Shown piece by piece: positions 8,214 through 16,710 of a stretch of DNA of 56,502 nt (position 1 is its first letter; the number at the start of each line of letters is the position of its first letter). The stretch spans positions 1-56,502 of the forward strand of contig JANBTH010000021.1 in assembly GCA_027578815.1 (NCBI GenBank), in the 5' to 3' direction. Under the pieces are notes generated by a model that did not search any database, had not been told where the DNA came from, and worked only from the letters and a program-made list of their open reading frames with translations. The stretch comes from Coemansia sp. RSA 1804. Taxonomy: Eukaryota; Kickxellomycota; Kickxellomycetes; Kickxellales; Kickxellaceae. A program made the translations under genes and the position numbers.

Positions 8214-9962
8214 TCAGGCCCCACACGCTGCTGCCACCATTGCCGCCACCACTGCCGCTGTGCCAACCGCCGCTGCGAACACTATGCTCGGCGCGTACGA
8301 CTGGCCGTTCCCAGCGCCGATGAACAGCCAACCGGCCACGCAGATTCCAACAACCACCGCGCCGGCCTGGCCCAGCAGCGCTCCCACCGCCGCCACGCCC
8401 AGCCTTCCGCCGCCAGCTCTGCCGGACGCATTCTGCTGCAATGCGCCAAACAGAACGCCGTACGCAACGCAGAACACGCCGACTACCGCCCAGCTGCGCG
8501 ACGCCGGAAGCCAGAGGCTCCACACCGACAGCGCCAGCAGTCCCAGCACCGCGCCGCGCACCATATAGTCGCGCCGTGCGCCTCCCACCGCGGTGTTGCC
8601 TGGTGGCTGGCGGCTGGGTGGCAAGAACACGCTTCCCAGCGCTTGGCCCACCGCCGAGGAGAGACTGAGCGCCGCAAGCATCAGCGTCCCCGAATACCCG
8701 CCGCTTCGCGAGAAAACCACCTGGTCCACGTATCCCGGCATCAGCAGCACCGGCACCATGCTGCACATGCGGTACAGGCAGACGCTGGCGTAGTTGGCAG
8801 CAGCCTCCGCTGTCATCCGCCACGACTTTGTCTGGCAGCAGGCATCGGATGCACGCTGCGATTGCTTCGCATTGAACTTCTTGCCGCCGTCCAGGCCGTT
8901 TGGCCAAATGATGCTCTGGCGCATCGGTTGCTGGCTATCCGCAACCACATTGCCAGCATTGCCTGGATGCCTGCCGCTGTTGCCACCGCTGCTCCAGCCC
9001 CACCGATCCCCGGCAAACGGCACTCCCGCCGCCTGCAATCCGCCAACCAGAAGCGCGAGCCACCGCAGCGTCACGGGCGAGCTGCTCCCGCACGCCTGGA
9101 ACACCCACTGCACAACCAGCGCAAGCGCGCCGCCGCCGACTCCCGTAGCCAGCTCCCCCGCCACCAGCGCACCAATGCCACCACCACCACGACGGCAGAA
9201 TGCCGAACCGCCCGCCCCGTTTCCTCGTGCTGCCTCCGTGGTAGCTGGCCCGCGCATCGCCAGGGCCGCAACGCCGTAGCTGATTCCGCATCCGACGCCC
9301 ACCACCACGCCCTGCGTCAGACACAGCTGCCACAGCGTCCCCGTGTACCCGGCAGTCAGCAGCCCGCCGGCGCTGAGCACTGCGCCGACCAGGAGCGCCG
9401 CCCTTCTGCTTCCGCCAACCAACCGCACAGCACCCCTGCTCGTTCCGCACGCCACGACGAACCCGGCCATCTGCAGCGCCCCTATTGCCAGCGTATTGCT
9501 CGACTGCGCCATGGCCTCATCGTCATCCGCGTCTCCTCCAGTCTGCGGCGGCACGCCGTTTCCTGCAACGTTAGACGAGAACTGGTAGTTGCTCTCGAAT
9601 ATCCCGTGCACCAGACAGAACCCCGCGCTGCCTGCAACCACGATACAGCCGGCCGCCCGGCCAACGAAGCCTCGAGCCCCGTCCGACAGCGCAACGACCC
9701 GCCCGAGGGCCTGCAGTCTTCGGGCCCAGCACCCCGCTGCCATCCACGCGCCTCTCCGATTGCCGGCGCTGGGATTCCCTGGCTGCTGCTGCTGCTGCTG
9801 TGCAGTGTAGTGGGAGTGCACTGTTTCGCGACTGTTTGTTGACAGCGAGCTCAGGCTGCTCGAGTACTCCGAGTGCGTGTACATGTACGCCATCGACACC
9901 TGGCTGTGCTGCTGTCGGTAGAGAAGGTTGCGCTGGTCTGGAAACTGCTTGTATTCAGACAT
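8214..9962 (-). CDS. MFS transporter, monocarboxylate-transporter-like
   Basis: A 582-residue polytopic membrane protein. The frame continues 58 codons upstream of 9962, but those residues are not membrane-like; the ATG at 9962 leads into a hydrophilic Ser/Gln-rich cytosolic tail (about 100 residues, with a polyQ run). The first helix follows a weak DGARGFV version of the MCT signature [D]G[G]WGW. About twelve hydrophobic segments follow, rich in Gly/Ala, split by a hydrophilic central loop around the middle of the protein, as in MFS proteins. The fungal MCT-like families include carboxylate and riboflavin transporters; substrate cannot be told here. Conserved MFS charged motifs are poorly kept, so the subfamily is uncertain. 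It diverges from the GH3 gene across a 956-bp spacer. Confidence 0.7.
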   Translation of the reverse strand: MSEYKQFPDQRNLLYRQQHSQVSMAYMYTHSEYSSSLSSLSTNSRETVHSHYTAQQQQQQPGNPSAGNRRGAWMAAGCWARRLQALGRVVALSDGARGFVGRAAGCIVVAGSAGFCLVHGIFESNYQFSSNVAGNGVPPQTGGDADDDEAMAQSSNTLAIGALQMAGFVVACGTSRGAVRLVGGSRRAALLVGAVLSAGGLLTAGYTGTLWQLCLTQGVVVGVGCGISYGVAALAMRGPATTEAARGNGAGGSAFCRRGGGGIGALVAGELATGVGGGALALVVQWVFQACGSSSPVTLRWLALLVGGLQAAGVPFAGDRWGWSSGGNSGRHPGNAGNVVADSQQPMRQSIIWPNGLDGGKKFNAKQSQRASDACCQTKSWRMTAEAAANYASVCLYRMCSMVPVLLMPGYVDQVVFSRSGGYSGTLMLAALSLSSAVGQALGSVFLPPSRQPPGNTAVGGARRDYMVRGAVLGLLALSVWSLWLPASRSWAVVGVFCVAYGVLFGALQQNASGRAGGGRLGVAAVGALLGQAGAVVVGICVAGWLFIGAGNGQSYAPSIVFAAAVGTAAVVAAMVAAACGA

Positions 9963-10918
9963 GACAAGTGTCAGAAGATTATTATTTGCTTTCTTTGCAA
10001 CACGATAGTTTTTTATTGTTGTGCAGGCCGCTTGGTGACAATATATCCATATATTACAGTGAGAATGTCCATATGTTGCTCTGTAAAAAAAGGATACGAA
10101 AAGGACAACTTGCTGTTTATTTACATGGAATGGCATCCTTTTTTTTCTTGGTTCGCTCGTTACTTATTTTTTTTCACATATTTTCCAGCTTAATAGTCGC
10201 TGTAGCATAACAAAAATCTGCAATAGTTTTTTCTTGACGCCATTGATTCCATTAGCCTATCTGCGCCACAACGCACAATTTCACCATGTTGCATATAGCT
10301 ACACATAAATAACATTATAAATCCTATCCATATGACAATTGCAATGCTAATAGTGGTATAACTATTTTTGCTTGTTCAATTCTTATGGCTAATGGCTCTG
10401 GATACACGGATTTATTAAATCTTTGCCAATTTAATCTGTGTTTGAGGTTTAGTTCAAACACCTGGACACACGTATAATGCATTTTAAAATAAACAGCTTC
10501 TAAAACCGCTCTGAATACTGGAGTACGCAGACACAAGCAAACAAGTATAGTGAAAGCTCAGGGTTCTCCACATTATTTTTGCTTTGTGATGTTAAAGAAA
10601 ATACCTTTGTTATAGCACCCTGCTTCTCCACTCCCGAACCCCAGAACCGCGGTAAACACATCTTTTCGGAATTTTAAAAAATAATGAAGCCTGTTGTCTC
10701 TGGCGTATATTTATTTGGATCTGTCTGTCTCATCCATCTCTTTGGAAAATGCAGCAATTTTGATAAAGAAAAGTTTATTGTGAGCATAAAAGGCAACCGT
10801 TTTATTTACGCCAACATTGTTCTGTCTGTTCTTTCAACTATTCTGTTGACGTTGCACTTATTTAGCCTATCTCTTTTTCTTGCACATACAAAGCTATTGC
10901 AGGCTGTGAGAAAAAAAA
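9963..10918. other. Divergent promoter region MFS / GH3
   Basis: 956 bases of AT-rich spacer between two divergent starts. A 108-codon frame (10684-11010) overlaps the GH3 start in another frame and looks fortuitous. The 40 bases before the GH3 ATG are pyrimidine-rich followed by a run of A, a common fungal leader layout. No TATA box is placed with confidence. Confidence 0.55.
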
Positions 10919-13900
10919 ATGAACCTCACACTACTAGCCATTGCTGCATCTGTGCACTTTGGAATATTAGTCCAAGGTCGCGAGGACAAAGCCACAGCTC
11001 TTCCATTTGACAAGGCTGCGCGTGAATTATTATCAGCCACAGCGGTTGTCAATGGCATGCAGACTGTTGCAACTGTTTTCTACCCGGATTCCTATCTCAC
11101 CCATAAAGCACGTTACCCTACACCTGCCGTTAACAGTGCGTTGGGCAGACAAACAGAATGGGCGCAAAACGGTCAGTATCTTCCGACACTCGACAATAAA
11201 AACCAGGCCGTAGACAGTCCCCGTCAACACCTAGCTCGCAAACCAAAGCCCAAGTCTAAGCAGAGAGACAAGAAAAGGATGCACATCAAGAAACTGAAGG
11301 CTACAGTACCGGCATCACTGGTTTCGACGGCGGCGGCTGCAACCGCCTCCCAAGAATATAGTAGCAGTGGTCAGTTGGGCGCCAACACCATACCATATGG
11401 ATTGCAAACGTTGCATTCAGAACACGACAAGAGCATCAAACTATACCCGCCATCGGAGCAGCTGCCAGAACCGATTGTCAGTCCCGATGCCACCACAGCA
11501 ATCTCTTTAAACAGCCCTGTCGATAACACAGCAACCAGCGCAAACAGTGCAACTCCTTACGAAACGCCCGATCCTGCTTATCCTGTGACAATTGGCGAGC
11601 CAACCACCATCGATTCCACAGCCGCGAAAAATCAACAGTGCACATGGGATGGCGTTCAGATCAACGATCCGGTCTCGTGGACGCCTGTTGATAAATACAA
11701 ATACCAGCCAATGTCAAATCAGATCACATCTCCAGGCAATATAGACAGTGACATACTAGCGATTGTGAAGAGATTGACAGTTAAGGAGAAGATTGGCCAG
11801 ATGACCCAGATCCAGGTTGGTCAGCTCGTCGACTGCAACGGGTTCCTCAACGAAACAGCCGTCAGGTACTGGATCAACGAGTGGAAGGTTGGCTCGTTTC
11901 TGGAGTCGCCAGGCAACCACAACGGCCGCTACCGCTGGTACTCGCCGCAGACGTTTGCCGACTTTACCGATGCCGTGCAGCGGATAGCGCTGGAGAACGG
12001 ACCAAAGATCCCCGTGATCTGGGGCCTTGACTCTGTGCGCGGAGCAAACTACGTCAAGGGCGCCGCCATGTTCCCCGCAGGTATCGGTGCAGCCGCCACA
12101 TTTGACCCGCAGTTTGCATACGATGCCGGCAGAATAGCCGCCAAGGACACGCGCGCAGCCGGCGTGCACTGGGCGTTTGCGCCAATCAGCGACCTGGGCG
12201 TCAACAAGCTGTGGTCGCGCACATACGAGAACTTTGGCGAGGATCCGTACCTGTCGTCGCAGATGACTGCTGCGTCTGTGCGCGGATACCAGGGCAACTA
12301 CAAGCACGACAGGACGCGCGTGGCTGCGTGTATCAAGCACTTTATAGCCTACGGGTATCCGTTCAATGGCGAGGACCGCGCCGACCGCCATGTTGCGCCG
12401 CACGAGCTGCTCGAGTTCTACGTGCCGCCGTTCAAGGCTGCAATCAACGCCGGCGTAGCCTCTGCTATGGAGAGCTACGGCGTGGTCAATGGCGAGCCGG
12501 TGGTGATGTCGCACTACTACTTGCAGGCGCTGCTGCGTGAGCAGCTCGGGTTCCGCGGCATGCTGGTCACCGACTGGGGCGAGATCAACAGCCAGGCCAC
12601 GGTCTACCGCACAGCAAGGGACATTCGCCAGGCAACGTGGGCCACCCTCGACAGGACATCCGTTGACATGAGTATGGTGGCCGACGATGCGTCGTTTGGC
12701 GAGGCCGTGCTGGAGCTGGTATCCAGCGGCGCGCTGCCCGAGAGCAGACTAGACGAGTCGGTTGGACGCATCCTGCAGCTGAAGAAGGATCTCGGGCTGT
12801 TTGAGCAGCCGCTGGCTGACCGCAGTCTTGCCGAGACTGTTGGATCTGCGCAGGACATTGAGGCAGCACGCAACGCAGTCAGAGAGTCGGTGACGCTGCT
12901 AAAGAACGAGAATGGCGCACTGCCGCTAAAGGATAGCAACAAGGTGCTGTTTGTCGGCCCAACGCTGAACTCGACCCGGCTGATGGGCGGCGGATGGAAT
13001 GTGCACTGGCAGGGCCCCAGTGATACTGAGGGCGACAGCGTGTACGAGGGCTTTGGCGACACAATTGTCAGAGGCGTCGAGAGTGTCACAGGCAGCGCGC
13101 CAGTGTACTTTGAGGGAACCGATATTGGCGGCACGCAGTTTATAGACATTGGCGAGATTCTCGAGGCCGCAGCACTGGCAGACAAGATTGTGGTTGGCCT
13201 GGGCGAGAACACGTATGCAGAGAACCTTGGAAACATTGGCAAGCTGGCTCTTCCTGAGCGCCAGCTTGATCTGGTGTCCCAGATTGCGGCAGTCACAGAC
13301 AAGCCGATTGTGGTTGTTCTTGTGCAGGGACGCCCGCGCGGACTTGGCAAGGCAGCGGACATTGCCAGCGCTGTTGTGAATGCGTATCTTCCTGGGGAGT
13401 ACGGCGGACTGCCAATTGCAGAGATCCTGTATGGCAGGGTCAACCCGTCAGGCCGCTTGCCGTACACGTATCCGGCAACCGAGGCCCAGGCAAGCACAAC
13501 CGTGTGGCAACCAGCCTACTCGGACTACAGCCCGCAGTGGGCGTTTGGCTACGGGCTTGGATACTCGTCTATTACGTATTCGAACGTTACCGTATCTAGT
13601 AGTGAATTGGCAGCGGATTTGCCGGTTACTGTAAGAGTGATGGCGACAAACACCGGACCATACCAGCAAAAGGAAACGGCCATGCTGTTTACAAAACAGG
13701 ACTATCGCTTTAACCAGGCTCCTGAAAATCTCAGGCTGCGCAAGTTTGCCAAAGTGGATATTCCGATTGGTGCATCAATTGAAATTGTTTTTGAGCTGAG
13801 TATCGATGACTTGGCTTATTGGGACAAGGATCTTGAATGGCGCTTTGATGCAGACGATGTTACCATCCTAATTAACCCGTACACTGAAACCGACTTGTTG

Positions 13901-13927
13901 GCCAAAGTAAAAGTATTGGCAGATTAG
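10919..13927 (+). CDS. Secreted GH3 beta-glucosidase
   Basis: A 1002-residue retaining glycoside hydrolase that removes terminal beta-D-glucose from beta-glucans or oligosaccharides outside the cell. A signal peptide (MNLTLLAIAASVHFGILVQG, 1-20) is followed by about 250 disordered, basic and Ser/Thr-rich residues. The (alpha/beta)8 domain shows GLDSVRGAN (Asp371, substrate binding), RTYENFGEDP, CIKHFIAYG (Lys473, His474) and the nucleophile loop VTDWGEI (Asp552). The alpha/beta sandwich carries VGLGENTYAENLG (Glu763 and Glu768, one expected to be the acid/base), and the C-terminus is a fibronectin III-like domain. All expected catalytic positions are present, so activity is likely. A paralogue at 26.1-30 kb has lost them. 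The gene converges on the CBM19 gene with 184 bases between stops. Confidence 0.93.
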   Translation: MNLTLLAIAASVHFGILVQGREDKATALPFDKAARELLSATAVVNGMQTVATVFYPDSYLTHKARYPTPAVNSALGRQTEWAQNGQYLPTLDNKNQAVDSPRQHLARKPKPKSKQRDKKRMHIKKLKATVPASLVSTAAAATASQEYSSSGQLGANTIPYGLQTLHSEHDKSIKLYPPSEQLPEPIVSPDATTAISLNSPVDNTATSANSATPYETPDPAYPVTIGEPTTIDSTAAKNQQCTWDGVQINDPVSWTPVDKYKYQPMSNQITSPGNIDSDILAIVKRLTVKEKIGQMTQIQVGQLVDCNGFLNETAVRYWINEWKVGSFLESPGNHNGRYRWYSPQTFADFTDAVQRIALENGPKIPVIWGLDSVRGANYVKGAAMFPAGIGAAATFDPQFAYDAGRIAAKDTRAAGVHWAFAPISDLGVNKLWSRTYENFGEDPYLSSQMTAASVRGYQGNYKHDRTRVAACIKHFIAYGYPFNGEDRADRHVAPHELLEFYVPPFKAAINAGVASAMESYGVVNGEPVVMSHYYLQALLREQLGFRGMLVTDWGEINSQATVYRTARDIRQATWATLDRTSVDMSMVADDASFGEAVLELVSSGALPESRLDESVGRILQLKKDLGLFEQPLADRSLAETVGSAQDIEAARNAVRESVTLLKNENGALPLKDSNKVLFVGPTLNSTRLMGGGWNVHWQGPSDTEGDSVYEGFGDTIVRGVESVTGSAPVYFEGTDIGGTQFIDIGEILEAAALADKIVVGLGENTYAENLGNIGKLALPERQLDLVSQIAAVTDKPIVVVLVQGRPRGLGKAADIASAVVNAYLPGEYGGLPIAEILYGRVNPSGRLPYTYPATEAQASTTVWQPAYSDYSPQWAFGYGLGYSSITYSNVTVSSSELAADLPVTVRVMATNTGPYQQKETAMLFTKQDYRFNQAPENLRLRKFAKVDIPIGASIEIVFELSIDDLAYWDKDLEWRFDADDVTILINPYTETDLLAKVKVLAD

Positions 13928-14111
13928 GTTTTTACTCATTTGAAATAAGTAAAAATAGGGAGGAAACATGTTTGTTTCCATTTTTCCATCTTTTCTGTTT
14001 TGTTTTATTTAAGAATAAATAAGAATGGATATATGATGCAGGATATCAAGGCGTACGTATATGATAAGAAGAATAAGTAACTAGAATACTAAAATAAAAT
14101 ATTATAACCAC

Positions 14112-14837
14112 CTAGGCAAGGAAGACAAGTGCGGTTGTGGCAGCAGACAATAAGATGGCCATGCAGATATTGCGAAGACGCAAGGCGAGGAAGCCAGTGG
14201 CAGCAGAGGTGTCGGTGTCATGATCATTGTTATTGTACTTGTTAAGTGTGACAATGTTGACCACGTCACCAAAGTCAATTGTTTCCTCAGAGTGGTGGGA
14301 ATCCTTAGATGCGCTGTTGTTGTCGTCGGAATCCTCGGTATTGTCGTCGTCGTCTGTGTCGGTTGAGTTGTTATCGTCTGTGTCGGAAAGAGTGCCAAGC
14401 TCAGTGTTGCCATTATTGCTGTCCCCGGATTCGGTAGATGCATCCGTGTCTGTTGCGCTGTCTGTATTGGTTACAGCGCCTGTGTCGGTTACATGCTTGG
14501 TGCTGGTATTGGTACTGGTATTGGCGTCAGAATCGGAGCTATTATCTAGATCAGCGCTCTGGGAATTGCTGTCAGACGGGGTTCCGCACAGCCCGTTGGA
14601 GCAAGTAGTGCCCTCGGGACACTTTGATTGGAACTTCCAGACATTAAAGATGCAGACCAGCAGGGTGGAGCTATCGCCGCAGGTATAAGTGCCTGGAAGT
14701 TCAGTACATTTGGAGCCGTCTTCAATCGCGGCTTTTTCAACAATAGTGTCAGCTAGCGGGTTCTCGGTTGAGGCATAGGTGGTGGCAGCCATGGCAACCG
14801 CCAGTAAGAGAGCAAAAAAATGGTTGTAAATGTGCAT
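14112..14837 (-). CDS. CBM19-type chitin-binding, GPI-anchored surface protein
   Basis: 241 residues. I choose the ATG at 14837 because it begins directly with a signal peptide (MHIYNHFFALLLAVAMAATTYA); the upstream ATG at 14888 adds 17 residues that disrupt that layout. Residues 44-85 form a six-cysteine module (C44, 53, 62, 73, 79, 84) with TYTCGDSSTLLVC and CPEGTTCSNGLC, matching the CBM19 chitin-binding pattern. A long Ser/Thr/Asp/Asn-rich stalk (about 86-215), suited to O-glycosylation, follows. The C-terminal hydrophobic segment (ICMAILLSAATTALVFLA) after a small-residue stretch suggests GPI anchoring. No catalytic domain is present, so a wall-anchored lectin-like role is inferred. The stalk is very acidic, which is notable for a wall protein. 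Confidence 0.8.
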   Translation of the reverse strand: MHIYNHFFALLLAVAMAATTYASTENPLADTIVEKAAIEDGSKCTELPGTYTCGDSSTLLVCIFNVWKFQSKCPEGTTCSNGLCGTPSDSNSQSADLDNSSDSDANTSTNTSTKHVTDTGAVTNTDSATDTDASTESGDSNNGNTELGTLSDTDDNNSTDTDDDDNTEDSDDNNSASKDSHHSEETIDFGDVVNIVTLNKYNNNDHDTDTSAATGFLALRLRNICMAILLSAATTALVFLA

Positions 14838-16044
14838 GCTGATGAGAAACCCCTTTAATATATTTAAAAGGTTCAAGGTAAAAGTCAAATAATAAAGTAA
14901 CAGAAAATATAAAAGCTTGATGTAACAACTAGATAAAAGAGAATATCAAGAATAATGAGGAAAAGGAAGGAAAAGATTCAATTTGCCAAGAAAAACAAAA
15001 AAATTGATAAATGGTATTTGACATTATATATGCGAGCAGCAGAATGAAAAAAAGAGGTGGTGAGGATGAAAAGGAAAAAATGAAAAAGAGGATTGCACAT
15101 GAGAATTGCAAAGTGTTTATGCAAAAAAATTAGAGAAATAACTCTTTTAAACATAAGGAATGTAGCGAGTATCGTGTATTCTATTTTTTATTTACAATGA
15201 AGAACAAGGTGAAAAGAGAAAATGCTTTCATTTCCGTTCTTTATACATTTGTTTTTATATTTCTGTAATGGAATGCTTTATGTCCATTTTTCAGATGGAT
15301 TTCTTTACCTGTTTTAATACCTGGATAATATGCGTGCAAGAAAGACAAGAAAAAGTGAAACAAAGTGAATCTTTCAGATAAAATCCGTTGACCATGGGCT
15401 AGCCTTTATCGCACCCAAGTAACTACAAGAACGAGGAGTATATATTGTAGACCCGTAGCAGCAGAGCTGAATCGGACACTGGCAACAGTTATGAGGTAGC
15501 GCACTTTAAACAACTGGTGTTAAAAATAAATAGAACCCAACCAAAAAATTAAAGGAAATCTATACGCAACGAACATCGCCATCCTGATGACGTCTGGCAT
15601 TTACACATTGGAAAGCCACAAAGTCGTGGCAATACAATGAGATGGGGGAGACACGCTAGCATTTATTTTTCTCTACATTAGCACACATGCTACATATCTT
15701 TCTCTTCTTTGCCTTTTGCTTCATTTTACCTTTATAAAGTTACACTGGAATCTGGGTGTAGAATGAAGATAAAATACGACAATGGAATGCATAAAGAAGA
15801 AGAAAAATGAAAAGTCAAGCAAAAAAAAACTAGAACAAATTCCAGTTTTCTTACAACTCGTTATTCGCCATTTTCTGCAACAACACAACACCTTCTCTGA
15901 GTTCTACCATTGTTTTATGTATGTTTTGTAATAAAAACCATTTGTATTATATTAAAAACACCGCCACCGCATTAGCAACCCATATTACCGCATATATGCA
16001 CGGATAACCCAAAGAAGGGGGGCGAAACCACACACACACGAGTG
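14838..16044. other. Intergenic region, divergent promoters
   Basis: About 1.2 kb of AT-rich DNA between divergent starts (CBM19 protein and ubiquitin-like protein). A TATATATTG sequence near 15439 and CTAGCATTTATTTTT near 15655 are the only promoter-like words. TGACGTCT near 15587 resembles a CRE half-palindrome. No coding frame or structural RNA is supported. Confidence 0.5.
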
Positions 16045-16593
16045 ATGAACAAAATATACGGCAATCCGTTCGAAACAAACGTACTGGTAAAGTGCGAGAG
16101 AAGGGGAGTAGTAGTGAAGTCGTTCTTCGTGCACGAGCTGTCGCCCAACTGCGAGGTGAGCGAGCTGCGCAGCCGGGTGGAGGCCGTCGGAGTGCCGCTT
16201 AGCGAGGCGTGGGAGCTGGTCAAAGTGCTGCCCAGCGGCGAATTCGTGGTGCTCAAGGACAGCAAGGCGCTCGGCGACTACCGCATCGAGTGCTGGGACA
16301 GCGTGCACGTGAGGCCGGCGGCCGAGTGCGCGGCAAAGTCGCCGAGTTTCGGGCAGAAGATCTCGCGCCTCGGGCTCAAGGTGCTTGGAATCAAGCGCGT
16401 GGAATCGCGGACTTCGATGTCGGCGCCCGTGTCGCCTGCGCACTGCGCGACGTTTGCAACGGCAATGGCGGCGGCGGGAGGCGCGCCAAACGAGGTAAGA
16501 CGAATCTCGCCGTCGGCGCTCAATCTGCAGCAGTACAAGGAGAAGCGCTTGTCATCGACGTCGCTGCTGACACTGGGCGGCGAGAGCGAGTGA
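16045..16593 (+). CDS. Hypothetical protein with ubiquitin-like N-terminal domain
   Basis: 182 residues from the ATG at 16045 (the frame runs one GTG codon further up, which is not a usual eukaryotic start). Residues ~12-92 alternate short hydrophobic strands with one helix (VSELRSRVEAVGV) and end in WDSVHVRP, a pattern like a beta-grasp (ubiquitin, RA or PB1-like) fold. The rest is Ser/Arg/Ala-rich and disordered. There is no C-terminal Gly-Gly for conjugation, so any ubiquitin-like role would be as a fixed interaction domain. I do not recognise an orthologue. It converges on MAD3, with only 117 bases between stops. Confidence 0.65.
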   Translation: MNKIYGNPFETNVLVKCERRGVVVKSFFVHELSPNCEVSELRSRVEAVGVPLSEAWELVKVLPSGEFVVLKDSKALGDYRIECWDSVHVRPAAECAAKSPSFGQKISRLGLKVLGIKRVESRTSMSAPVSPAHCATFATAMAAAGGAPNEVRRISPSALNLQQYKEKRLSSTSLLTLGGESE

Positions 16594-16710
16594 GCGAGCA
16601 GCGGGGAAAGTGCAGGTGTTCCTAAACAGCAGGTATTAGCAGTCAATAAACAGAACAAAACAAACAAGAAAAGGAAACAAGGAAGGAAACAGAACATGTT
16701 CATAGGAAGG

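Noticed and set aside
10684..11010. 108-codon frame with hydrophobic segments upstream of GH3.
   Set aside because: It overlaps the GH3 start in another frame and lacks family features; the GH3 ATG at 10919 with a signal peptide explains the region.
14838..16044. Possible non-coding RNA gene after TATATATTG near 15439.
   Set aside because: No structure, box or conserved element could be identified by eye.
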